This document shows, one piece after another, positions 1 through 7,239 of a DNA stretch of 9,525 nucleotides. How positions within the stretch are numbered: position 1 is the stretch's first letter; each line of letters starts with the position of its first letter. The stretch comes from DATLYB01 sp964502525 (GTDB lineage Bacteria; Bacteroidota; Bacteroidia; Chitinophagales; CAIOSU01): positions 1 through 9,525 of the forward strand of contig CAZCXH010000182.1 of NCBI GenBank assembly GCA_964502525.1, given 5' to 3'. The translations under genes and the position numbers were made by a program. Below the pieces are notes generated by a model. It saw only the letters and a program-made list of their open reading frames with translations, did no database searches and had not been told where the DNA came from.

Positions 1-126
1 AACAACAACTGGAACAATAACAACAACTGGAACAATAACAACAACTGGAACAATAACAACAACTGGAACAATAACAACAACTGGAACAATAACAACAACT
101 GGAACAACAACAACAACTGGAACAAC
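1..126 (+). repeat. Tandem 18-bp repeat encoding NNNWNN
   Basis: Seven head-to-tail 18-base units fill this stretch. The first five (1-90) are identical in DNA (aacaacaactggaacaat). Units six and seven differ only by aat to aac in the last codon, which is silent. After 126 the pattern decays to Asn codons and a Gly. The array continues off the left edge, so seven is a minimum. DNA identity, including the choice between two Asn codons, points to recent expansion by slippage or unequal recombination rather than selection on protein sequence alone. Confidence 0.95.
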
Positions 127-426
127 AATAACAACAACAACGGAAACAAAAGGTCAAGCCCGGACATTAGTGAAGGCATCAGAGTTTTTCCAAACCCAAA
201 CCGGGGCGTGTTTGATGTTACGTTGAACCTGGAAAAGGCTTCTGATCTGGGAGTGAGATTGTATGATCTCTCAGGCAAGATGATTTTCGCGGATGTGAGA
301 ATGGGTTACAGCGGCAGCTACGAGAGGAAAGTGAACATCTCCTCGCATCCGTTGGGCGTATATCTGTTGTCAATAGGCGTCAACGATAACATAACAACAA
401 AGAAGATACTTTATACAGACAAATGA
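1..426 (+). CDS. T9SS-exported protein with Asn/Trp repeat and C-terminal type A sorting domain (3' part only)
   Basis: This is the C-terminal 141 residues of a larger protein; the frame is open from base 1, so the true start lies upstream, and the ATG at 208 is internal. Residues 1-48 are almost only Asn and Trp, built from NNNWNN units. A short polar linker (GNKRSSPDISEG) follows. From about residue 61 comes a sorting domain with the hallmark RVFPNPNRGVFDV, later the strand 'GVRLYDLSGKMI', then 'HPLGVYLLSI' and a basic end 'TTKKILYTDK'. In this family the domain directs passage through the type IX secretion machinery after Sec export, and is usually cleaved with anchoring to the surface or release. 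The stop is TGA at 424-426, followed 40 bases later by a terminator. What the protein does outside the cell cannot be told, because its functional part is upstream of the window. The sorting-domain call is strong. Confidence 0.88.
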   Translation, partial: NNNWNNNNNWNNNNNWNNNNNWNNNNNWNNNNNWNNNNNWNNNNNNNGNKRSSPDISEGIRVFPNPNRGVFDVTLNLEKASDLGVRLYDLSGKMIFADVRMGYSGSYERKVNISSHPLGVYLLSIGVNDNITTKKILYTDK

Positions 427-466
427 TGAAGTGATTTTCCCTTTCACCCGATAAGCGGAAATGGAG

Positions 467-505
467 AAAGCCGTCTCAAAGCCAATTTGAGGCGGCTTTT
501 TCTTT
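467..505 (+). terminator. Rho-independent terminator after the T9SS cargo gene
   Basis: A 12-bp stem, AGCCGTCTCAAA (469-480) with TTTGAGGCGGCT (486-497), has one T-G wobble and a 5-base GCCAA loop. Two further A-T pairs (467-468 with 498-499) extend it, and TTTTCTTT runs through 505. It lies 40 bases after the stop of the upstream gene and well before the next promoter, so it separates the two transcription units. Confidence 0.85.
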
Positions 506-531
506 AGGACATTTCTAAAAACCGCTTTTAC

Positions 532-574
532 CCTCTCCGATGGAGAGGCGTATGTGTAAGGATGAGGCGATGAA
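532..574. repeat. Degenerate palindromic intergenic element
   Basis: A perfect 7-bp palindrome, CCTCTCC (532-538) and GGAGAGG (542-548) around GAT, is followed by a purine-rich tail ending near 'ggatgaggcgatgaaaa'. From memory, intergenic elements of the form CCCTCTCC-N-GGAGAGGG plus a GGTGAGG-like tail recur in Bacteroidota and other genomes; this would be a worn copy. The palindrome is seen directly; the link to a dispersed family is inference. It has no T-run, so it is not a convincing terminator. Confidence 0.35.
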
Positions 575-674
575 AAGTGCAATTTTAAAACTGCCTTAAG
601 CTAAACTTTATGTCAGTTTTGGTGTCTTAAAAGCTTTAAAGTCTAGCGGAACTTCGGTAAAGTAGCCTAAAGAA

Positions 675-702
675 TTGCTCCACTCATGCCGGACTAAGTT
701 TG
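675..702 (+). promoter_or_regulatory. Bacteroidota-type housekeeping promoter for the outer membrane receptor gene
   Basis: TAAGTTTG at 695-702 fits the Bacteroidota -7 consensus TAnnTTTG exactly, and TTG at 675-677 lies 17 bases upstream, within the usual spacing for the -33 element. Transcription would begin near 706-709, leaving a leader of roughly 22-25 bases before the ATG at 731. No Shine-Dalgarno sequence is present in that leader, which is AT-rich, as is normal for the phylum. Confidence 0.6.
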
Positions 703-730
703 TAGCTGGCTTGTATTTCAAATTACCTGC

Positions 731-3145
731 ATGGTTAGGATAGAATTTGCCTTGATTGTCTTCTGTACTGTTTTCTTTTCTCAAAACATTTTCGCTCAGC
801 AAGGAGAAAAAAATAATCAACCCTCCATTTCGGGAAAAATAATTGACGAAGACGAACATCCCTTGTCCTACGTCTCAGTGGCATTATTCAATGCCGGTGA
901 CTCCTCCCTCGTCAGCGGAACAGCCACGGATAATGACGGCCAATTTACCATCGCAGCCAAACCGGGCAACTATTACCTGAAGATCACCTTTCTTTCATTT
1001 CGTGACAAAATGCTGTCAAACATCAACCCCAACTCCGAGGACATGGATGTAGGCAAGATCGTTCTTGAGCCTGACGTCCTTGCGATTAAGGAAGTGGAAG
1101 TGGCGGGCGAAAGAAGCTCCATGCAGTTGCAGCTTGACAAGCGGGTATTCAACGTAGGCAAGGACCTCAGCAACACCGGCAACAACGCATTGGAAGTTTT
1201 GGAGAATGTTCCTTCCGTTACGGTTGACATTGAAGGCAACGTCAGCCTGAGGGGAAGCCAGAACGTGAGGGTGCTTGTTGACGGCAAACCCTCAGGATTG
1301 GTCGGCATCGGCAGCACGGAGGCTCTGCGGCTTTTGCAGGGAAACATGATAGAAAGCATTGAAGTGATCACCAACCCGTCAGCGCGGTATGACGCGGAAG
1401 GCGAAGTGGGCATCATCAACATAGTTTTGAAAAAAGAACGCGAAAAGGGAGTGAACGGATCCTTCGATCTGTCTGCCGGCTATCCTCACAACTACAGCGC
1501 TGCTTACAGCATCAACTACCGGAAGAAATGGGTGAACTTGTTTTCGAGCTATAGCGTCCACTACCGCAAGTCGCCCGGCAAAGGCAACACTTTCCAGCAA
1601 TATCATCTTCCTGATACTACTTATGCATACAGTAGCGCCAGCGAAAACACCAGGGGCGGCTTGGGCAATACGCTGAGAATCGGCTCTGATTTTTTCATTG
1701 ACGACAAGAGCGCCCTGACCGTGTCGGGGCTGTTTCGCTACTCGAAGGGGAACAATGGCTCCGAAACCATTTATGACGACCTCGATGAGAACGGAAACGT
1801 GATCCAAACCACCGTGCGCAATGACGATGAAGAAGAGACGAAGGTGAACTGGGAGGCGGCAGCGCATTATCAGCGGGAACTGAAAAAGAAAGACCAAAAA
1901 TTTACCGCAGATTTTCAATGGTCCAAGTCGGATGATACCGAACTGAGCGGCATCACCGAAGAAAATCTGAACACCGGCAACATCATTTATCAGCGCAGCA
2001 GCAATGTTGAGAACGAGCAAAACTGGATGTTCCAAAGCGACTATATCCATCCGTTCAAACAAAAAGGAAAGTTTGAAACGGGCGTGAAAGGCAATTTCAG
2101 ATATATAGAAAATGATTACATGGTGGAAGAGTTGGACAACGGTGCCGGATGGGGAACGCTGCCGGGATATGACGATGATTTCACGTATGGCGAAAATATT
2201 TATGCCGTCTATGCGATGGCAGGCAACAACATCGGCAAATTCAGATGGCAGGGCGGCTTGCGCGCTGAATTTTCTGACGTCACCACCGAATTGCTGAATG
2301 CCGACACCGTCAACAACCGTGTATATTTCGACCTGTTCCCCAGCGCGCACGTCTCGTATGAATTCAACAAAAGCAACACCCTGCAGTTGAGCTACAGCAG
2401 GCGCCTCAGCCGTCCATCGTTTCGCTGGCTGCTGCCCTTCTCAGGCTACAGCGATTCAAGGAATTTATGGAGCGGCAACCCCGGCCTTGATCCCGAGTAC
2501 ACCAACTCTGTTGAACTCGGGCATCTTAAATATTTTGAAAAAGGCTCCTTGCTGTCGAGCGTTTACTACCGCTACCGCACGGGCGTCATCGAACGCATCA
2601 CCGTTGTTGACACATCGGGCTACAGCCGCAGGATGCCCGTCAACCTTTCCACGCAGCACGCGCTGGGATTGGAGTTCAACATGAATTATGATGTTTTTAA
2701 ATGGTGGAGGCTCACCGGCAGCCTGAATTTTTACCGCGCCATCTCGCATGGCGAGTATGACGGAGAGGATTTGGACAGCGATACCTATAGCTGGACATGG
2801 CGCTTGTCATCAAAAATGACCATCGCTAAAAAACTCGACTTCCAAACGTCATTCAACTACCAGGGTCCGGAAGAAACCACCCAGGGGAAGAACAAAGCAA
2901 TGTATTGGTGGGATGCGGGGCTGTCCATGGATGTGCTGAAGGGCAAAGGCACCGTCACACTGAACGGCAAGGATATCCTGAACACGCGCAAGCGCAGGAG
3001 CATCACCGACACCGGTGAGATTTATTCCGAATCAGAGCATCAATGGCGCTCCCGTCAGATTTTGCTCAGCTTCAACTACCGCCTCAATCAAAAGAAAAAA
3101 CGCAGCGAACCGAGAGAGGGCGGATTTGATGAGGGAGAGTTTTAA
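731..3145 (+). CDS. TonB-dependent-receptor-like outer membrane beta-barrel protein
   Basis: The gene encodes an 804-residue outer membrane protein. Residues 1-22 form a signal peptide (hydrophobic core ALIVFCTVFF, likely cut near FAQ-Q). Residues about 31-115 form a carboxypeptidase-regulatory-like beta domain (SISGKIIDEDEHPLSYVSV). Residues about 130-235 form a plug domain containing 'VSLRGSQNVRVLVDGKP' and ending 'NPSARYDAEGEVGIINI'. The rest is a long beta-barrel of the outer membrane protein beta-barrel family 2 type, with typical 'LSYSRRLSRPSFRWLLPF' and 'NPGLDPEYTNSVELG'. A charged tail (QKKKRSEPREGGFDEGEF) follows the last strand, as often seen in this family. The start is fixed because an in-frame TAA at 695-697 lies upstream with no other start codon between. 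Such proteins are usually annotated as TonB-dependent receptors; the ligand is unknown. No SusD-like partner follows it, so there is no reason to call it a SusC glycan importer. It appears to be monocistronic. Confidence 0.9.
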   Translation: MVRIEFALIVFCTVFFSQNIFAQQGEKNNQPSISGKIIDEDEHPLSYVSVALFNAGDSSLVSGTATDNDGQFTIAAKPGNYYLKITFLSFRDKMLSNINPNSEDMDVGKIVLEPDVLAIKEVEVAGERSSMQLQLDKRVFNVGKDLSNTGNNALEVLENVPSVTVDIEGNVSLRGSQNVRVLVDGKPSGLVGIGSTEALRLLQGNMIESIEVITNPSARYDAEGEVGIINIVLKKEREKGVNGSFDLSAGYPHNYSAAYSINYRKKWVNLFSSYSVHYRKSPGKGNTFQQYHLPDTTYAYSSASENTRGGLGNTLRIGSDFFIDDKSALTVSGLFRYSKGNNGSETIYDDLDENGNVIQTTVRNDDEEETKVNWEAAAHYQRELKKKDQKFTADFQWSKSDDTELSGITEENLNTGNIIYQRSSNVENEQNWMFQSDYIHPFKQKGKFETGVKGNFRYIENDYMVEELDNGAGWGTLPGYDDDFTYGENIYAVYAMAGNNIGKFRWQGGLRAEFSDVTTELLNADTVNNRVYFDLFPSAHVSYEFNKSNTLQLSYSRRLSRPSFRWLLPFSGYSDSRNLWSGNPGLDPEYTNSVELGHLKYFEKGSLLSSVYYRYRTGVIERITVVDTSGYSRRMPVNLSTQHALGLEFNMNYDVFKWWRLTGSLNFYRAISHGEYDGEDLDSDTYSWTWRLSSKMTIAKKLDFQTSFNYQGPEETTQGKNKAMYWWDAGLSMDVLKGKGTVTLNGKDILNTRKRRSITDTGEIYSESEHQWRSRQILLSFNYRLNQKKKRSEPREGGFDEGEF

Positions 3146-3187
3146 GTTTTTAGAAGGAATACCGCTTATAATGAGAGGAGAGAATAG

Positions 3188-3428
3188 TCGGAAAACGACA
3201 AAGTTGATTTTTGGCTCCTGACCGATGAACCTTTTGACCGATCCCGCTTTGCTCGGAAAAAAGAGGAAGGTGTGTTCGGGCAATCGCTGATTGTATCAGC
3301 GCCTCGAAGATACTATCATTGCCAAACTCAAATGGGCTGAAATGACAGGAGGAAGCGAAAAGCAGTTGATTGATGCGCTGCGGGCCTGGTAACTTCAATT
3401 TCCAAAATTTGATTTTGATTTGCGTTGA
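3188..3428 (+). pseudogene. Decayed C-terminal remnant of a nucleotidyltransferase-like (AbiEii/DUF6036-type) gene
   Basis: Just after an in-frame TAG (3185-3187), the frame reads 'DKVDFWLLTDEPFDRSRF', then 'EEGVFGQSLIVSAP'. Dropping one base near 3305 makes it continue as 'EDTIIAKLKWAEM', 'TGGSEKQLIDALRAW', then TAA at 3390-3392. Past that stop the same frame still reads 'LQFPKFDFDLR' before TGA at 3426-3428. This order (KVDxF, then PFDR, SPEDTIxAKLxWA, GGSEKQ and ALRVYEVQ) is what I know from a family of nucleotidyltransferase-fold proteins, often found near toxin-antitoxin or plasmid-type genes and annotated AbiEii-like or DUF6036. The N-terminal catalytic part is missing. Traces may begin earlier in another frame ('IPLIMRGENS', from about 3160). 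One frameshift plus two stops and a lost N-terminus argue for real decay rather than a sequencing error. Family naming is from memory and moderately sure. Confidence 0.6.
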
Positions 3429-3452
3429 AAGCTGGATTCAAAAACTCCTTGC

Positions 3453-3481
3453 TTAATCAACCGGTTTCCGGATTAATATTT
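3453..3481. terminator. Weak hairpin between convergent genes
   Basis: TTAAT (3453-3457) pairs with ATTAA (3472-3476), and CCGG (3461-3464) with CCGG (3468-3471) around a TTT loop, with a 3-base bulge; 'TATTTC' follows. It sits between the receptor gene with the dead gene behind it and the convergent smc stop, where a terminator is expected. The stem is short and the T-run poor, so this is only a candidate. Confidence 0.2.
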
Positions 3482-3494
3482 CAGTCAAACCACT

Positions 3495-6400
3495 TCAATT
3501 CAAGCTCCTGAAATCCACAGGCACCACGCGGGATACACCGGTTTCAGGCATCGTCACCCCGTAAATCACGTCCACGCTTGCCATCGTCTGCTTGTTGTGC
3601 GTGACGAGGATGAATTGCGAGTCTTTGGAGAAATGGCGGATCGTTTTGTTGAACTTGTCAATGTTGACGTCATCCAGTGGCGCATCCACCTCGTCAAGAA
3701 TGCAGAATGGAGCTGGTTTCAGCAAGTAGAGCGCGAACAGGATCGCCAATGCTGTCAGTGATTTTTCACCGCCTGAAAGCTGGTTGATGGTTTGGGGTTT
3801 CTTCCCTTTGGGCTTTGCGATGATTTCGATTTCCGACTCGAGCGGATTTTCAGGATTCAGCAGAATCATATCGCACGTGTCTTCTTCCGAGAAAAGCGTT
3901 CGGAATATGTTCTGAAAGTTTTCACGCGCTTTTTCAAACGATTCCATGAACTTTTCCTTCGCGGTATCTTCTATTTCGCTGATGGTTTCCATCAACGATT
4001 TCTTTGCTTCGAGCAGGTCGTTCTTTTGCGCGGTGATGAAGTCAAACCGCTTCTGCATTTCATCAAACGCTTCCACGGCCATCGGGTTGATTTCACCGAA
4101 ATTGTCAAGGCGCGATTTCACCTTCAGCGCTTTTTCGCGCACTTCCTCTTCAATCAATCCCTGCTCAGGTTCGCCCTCCATCAGGTTGTCAAGGTTCACA
4201 TTAAACTCCACCGAAAGCCTTTCGCGCACAGCGTTCAGCTCGATGCGCATCTCCGTTGACTTGTCTTTGATTTCGTTCAGCAGCATGTCAATATGCGCCC
4301 GGTTCTTCTGCTGCGTTTTGAGTTGCTCTTCCAATTCGTTGATGGCTCCGCGCGCGTCATAATATTGCATCTCCACCTGACTTAGGTTCTTTTCGAAATT
4401 TTCTTTATCAGTATAAGATGTGATCAACTCCTGTTCAAGCACTTCGAGCTTCAACCGCTGTTCTTCGGTTTTCTCTTCATCCACTTTTATCTCCTGCTGC
4501 GCCTGCTCTATGCGCGCCCGCAGTTCACCAATTTGCCTTTCAGCAAAGCCAGCCTCCTGCTCCAATGAGTTGAGGAGGTTTTGCTGGCGGTGGAATTCGA
4601 TGTTTTTTTCGTTGTACTCGCCCGTGGTTTGGGCAAGTGATTCGCTTATTGCATTAAAACGCTCAAGCAGGGTATCATAGTCGCCTCCGCTTTTTTGCTT
4701 TTGCCCGAGCAGGTCATCCAATTGCACCGCCAGCTTATCATTGTCGGCTTCAAGCTGGCTGATTTTCGCAGTGATGCCGCTGTTTTTGGTGATGTTCTCC
4801 GCGATGAACGATTGGAAGTTTTCGATTTTCGTCAGCAGGGAAACCAGCTTGGGACCGCTGACAGCCAGGTCATCGCGCACTTCCTGTATTGCCTGCTGAT
4901 TGGAAGATTTTTTCAATTCATTCAGGCGTTGCTGAAGTTCCGCGTCCCGCGATTCATGATTTTTCACCTGCGATTCCAGTTCGCGGATTTCATCCTTCAG
5001 CTTATCCAGATTTTTGATTCTTCCCAGCCTCATCCCTTCAAACAATCCGAGCGCGCCACCCGACAGGGAATACCCTGTCCTGATATATTTTCCGTTCACC
5101 GAGAGGAGGACGGCATTTTCAGCAGCCGGTTCGCTTTGGCTGAATTGAGCTTCCGGCACGAGATAAACATTGTCGAGCAGGAATGCCGCAAGGTTTCTGT
5201 ACTTATCGTCAATCTCCACCGCATCCAATGCAGCAACAGCATTCGGAATGCTCTGCTTCGGCTTGCGCTGGTAGTTTTCAAATTTGGCGAGGATGAAAAA
5301 ATTCGCCCTGCCCATGGAGGCATCCGAAAGCAGGTTGATTGACTCATAAGCCTCCGTCATGTCATTCACCACAAAATAATTCAGGAACGGCTCCAAATAA
5401 TTTTCTATTGCAGCGCGATACTGCTCCCCGCAGTAAAAAATGTCGGAAAGCATCTGCGCTTCGCGGGCGCGTTCCGATTTTTTCTTGAGGAACTTGATGG
5501 ACTCCGGAAACCCTTCGAGGCTGTCCACAAGGCTCTTGTTCAGGCTGTATTCATTTTTCTTTGAGTCGAGCCTGCGGCTTTCTTTTGAAAGCGTTTGCTC
5601 CAGTTCCCTTAAATCATTGCCGGCTTTCTCAATTTCGGATTGCAGTTGCTCTTCCTGCTTTAATAACTCTTCCAGTTTTTTGTTCTTGCCGTCCATCTCG
5701 GTTTTAACCGCCTCCGATTCAGAGCGTAAATTCTTTATCTGTTCTTCCAGCTCCGTGTTCTTGATTGTGTTTTGAGAGATAGCGCTGGAAAGGTTGTCTT
5801 TTTCGGCAGTGTTGATTGCAGATTTCTTCTCAAGGTCGTGAATTTGTTTTTCCAGCGTTTGATTCGATTCGCGGAGCGCATCCAATTCCGTTTTCAACTG
5901 ATCGTTCTGCTGCCTCACGCCCGCCACTTCCTGCTGCTTGGTTTCAAGATCTTTTACAAACAATTCGAGGCTTGCTTGTTGCTGCACCCTTTTTTCGCTG
6001 ACTATATCCAGTTCGCCCGTCAGTTTGGCGATGCCCGCTTCCGAATCGGTGTTTTGCTTTTGCAGTTGGGATATTCTTTCATTCAAAAACCGCACCTGCT
6101 CATTTGCCAGATTTTTTTCGCTTTCTTTTTTGGTGATGGAATTAATCAATTCATTCAGTTCCTTCTGCCGCGAAGTGAGGTTCCGTTCCTTCTCAATCAA
6201 CGCGGTCTTTTCTTTGGCAATCTCCGCTTCCAACTGCGTGATGCGCGTTTCGATTTCAAGTCGCCTGTCATCCTGCTCCAGTTTCTGCGATTCAATCTGC
6301 TGAAATGTTTCGCGGTGGCGCGCCACCTGCATCCTTGAAAGTTCAAGGCTCAGAGCCTTGTATTCATCTTTCAGGGCATAATAACGCTTGGTTTTCCTCG

Positions 6401-7025
6401 CCTGCGATTCGAGTTCTTTCAGATTGTTTCCGATTTCAAACAATAAATCTTCCACCCGCGCAAGATCGGTGTCGGTGAGCGTGAGTTTATTCAGCGTTTC
6501 GCGCTTGCGGATTTTGTATTTGGAAATCCCCGATGCCTGTTCAAACAAACGCCTGCGCGAGTTTTCGCGGTCGTTGAGAATTTCGTCAATCATCTTCAAT
6601 TCGATGATGGCATACGAATCGCTCGCCACGCCCGTATCCATGAACAAGCCGGTGATGTCTTTTAAACGGCAGGAAACATCGTTAATGCGGTATTCGCTCT
6701 CGCCATCCCGATGCAGGATGCGGGTGATGGTGATGTCCTTGAACTCGCTTGGGATAAGGCCCTTGTCATTTTCAAAAGAAAGCGACACTTCCGCCAATCC
6801 TGAAGACTTGCGGTTTTTGGAGCCATTGAAAATGAGGTTATCCATTTTTTCGGAGCGCAGGCTGCTCGTTTTCTGCTCGCCCAAAACCCACCGGATGGCA
6901 TCAACGATATTGGATTTGCCGCTGCCGTTGGGTCCCACCACTCCGGTGATGTTCTCGTTGAAATGGATGGATGTTTTCTCCGCAAAGCTTTTAAAGCCTT
7001 TGATGTTAAGCGCTGTTAGTTTCAC
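3495..7025 (-). CDS. smc: Chromosome segregation ATPase SMC (structural maintenance of chromosomes)
   Basis: This 1176-residue protein has the normal length for bacterial SMC. The dimer, with ScpA and ScpB, loads onto DNA and organises and segregates the chromosome. The N-terminal ATPase head has Walker A GPNGSGKS at residues 31-38, followed by DAIRWVLGEQ and 'SLRSEKMDNLIFNGS'. A long Glu/Lys/Gln/Leu-rich coiled coil runs from about 165 to 500. The hinge spans about 500-665, from 'EGFPESIKFLKKKS' to the glycine-rich 'GYSLSGGALGLFEGMRLGR'. A second coiled coil runs to about 1030. The C-terminal head carries the ABC signature LSGGEKSLTA (from 1083), Walker B FCILDE ending at Glu1112, and the switch His1143 (VTHNKQTM). 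All catalytic motifs are intact. The start codon is GTG (7023-7025); an in-frame TAA four codons upstream with no other start between leaves no alternative. No scpA or scpB lies in the window. It is convergent with the receptor gene and divergent from the DUF2905 gene. Confidence 0.97.
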   Translation of the reverse strand: MKLTALNIKGFKSFAEKTSIHFNENITGVVGPNGSGKSNIVDAIRWVLGEQKTSSLRSEKMDNLIFNGSKNRKSSGLAEVSLSFENDKGLIPSEFKDITITRILHRDGESEYRINDVSCRLKDITGLFMDTGVASDSYAIIELKMIDEILNDRENSRRRLFEQASGISKYKIRKRETLNKLTLTDTDLARVEDLLFEIGNNLKELESQARKTKRYYALKDEYKALSLELSRMQVARHRETFQQIESQKLEQDDRRLEIETRITQLEAEIAKEKTALIEKERNLTSRQKELNELINSITKKESEKNLANEQVRFLNERISQLQKQNTDSEAGIAKLTGELDIVSEKRVQQQASLELFVKDLETKQQEVAGVRQQNDQLKTELDALRESNQTLEKQIHDLEKKSAINTAEKDNLSSAISQNTIKNTELEEQIKNLRSESEAVKTEMDGKNKKLEELLKQEEQLQSEIEKAGNDLRELEQTLSKESRRLDSKKNEYSLNKSLVDSLEGFPESIKFLKKKSERAREAQMLSDIFYCGEQYRAAIENYLEPFLNYFVVNDMTEAYESINLLSDASMGRANFFILAKFENYQRKPKQSIPNAVAALDAVEIDDKYRNLAAFLLDNVYLVPEAQFSQSEPAAENAVLLSVNGKYIRTGYSLSGGALGLFEGMRLGRIKNLDKLKDEIRELESQVKNHESRDAELQQRLNELKKSSNQQAIQEVRDDLAVSGPKLVSLLTKIENFQSFIAENITKNSGITAKISQLEADNDKLAVQLDDLLGQKQKSGGDYDTLLERFNAISESLAQTTGEYNEKNIEFHRQQNLLNSLEQEAGFAERQIGELRARIEQAQQEIKVDEEKTEEQRLKLEVLEQELITSYTDKENFEKNLSQVEMQYYDARGAINELEEQLKTQQKNRAHIDMLLNEIKDKSTEMRIELNAVRERLSVEFNVNLDNLMEGEPEQGLIEEEVREKALKVKSRLDNFGEINPMAVEAFDEMQKRFDFITAQKNDLLEAKKSLMETISEIEDTAKEKFMESFEKARENFQNIFRTLFSEEDTCDMILLNPENPLESEIEIIAKPKGKKPQTINQLSGGEKSLTALAILFALYLLKPAPFCILDEVDAPLDDVNIDKFNKTIRHFSKDSQFILVTHNKQTMASVDVIYGVTMPETGVSRVVPVDFRSLN

Positions 7026-7061
7026 TTCGTTGGTTTAGTTAGTTATCGGTTTATAATAAAA

Positions 7062-7128
7062 GTTTCCCGTTTACAGTTTACGGTTTAGGTGTCACATGTT
7101 GGGCAACTGTGAACCGTAAACAGGAAAC
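7062..7128. repeat. Imperfect 20-bp inverted repeat in the smc/DUF2905 divergent gap
   Basis: The arm at 7062-7081 (gtttcccgtttacagtttac) pairs with 7109-7128 (gtgaaccgtaaacaggaaac): 17 Watson-Crick pairs, one G-T and two mismatches, around a 27-base loop. The 'GTTTACGGTTTACAG' character is also what I remember of low-complexity intergenic sequence scattered in Bacteroidota genomes. On the smc strand it lies about 37 bases before the GTG start, so it could be in the smc leader. There is no T-run on either side. Confidence 0.65.
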
Positions 7129-7153
7129 CGTAATCCGTTTTTCGGTTGCCCAA
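7099..7153. repeat. Perfect 9-bp inverted repeat interleaved with the preceding one
   Basis: TTGGGCAAC (7099-7107) is matched by GTTGCCCAA (7145-7153). The left arm lies in the loop of the 7062-7128 repeat, while the right arm lies beyond it. In RNA the two stems would therefore form a pseudoknot-like arrangement or compete. Its role is unknown; it could also be an operator-like dyad. Confidence 0.5.
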
Positions 7154-7239
7154 AATAAAGGCAAGCCCGCCTGTGGCTGAACATAAATTTTCCACACCAA
7201 TGGAATTTCTTTCCAAGAAAAAATTCAATCTAATTTTGA

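Noticed and set aside
1..126. CRISPR array
   Set aside because: The 18-bp units are contiguous with no unique spacers and are in frame with a coding sequence.
208..426. Treating the ATG at 208 as a separate 72-residue gene
   Set aside because: The frame is open to base 1, and this ATG lies inside the sorting domain, just after the PNP motif; it is an internal codon read (ttt gat GTT region), not a gene start.
587..620. AAAACTG/CAGTTTT inverted repeat before the receptor promoter
   Set aside because: Seven AT-rich pairs with a 20-base loop in AT-rich sequence are easily found by chance, and there is no supporting context.
1379..2350. 323-codon open frame on the minus strand inside the receptor gene
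   Set aside because: It is fully contained in the convincing plus-strand receptor frame, has no recognisable motif and no start context; it is a shadow.
731..3145. Calling the receptor a SusC glycan importer
   Set aside because: No SusD partner follows, and the protein is shorter than typical SusC proteins, with the barrel type of the beta-barrel family 2 group.
6388..7038. Long open frames antisense to smc (for example 216 codons here and 215 codons at 4695-5342)
   Set aside because: They lie opposite a clearly coding SMC gene, are Ser/Arg/Phe-rich as expected of reverse reading of a Glu/Lys/Leu-rich coiled coil, and show no family motif.
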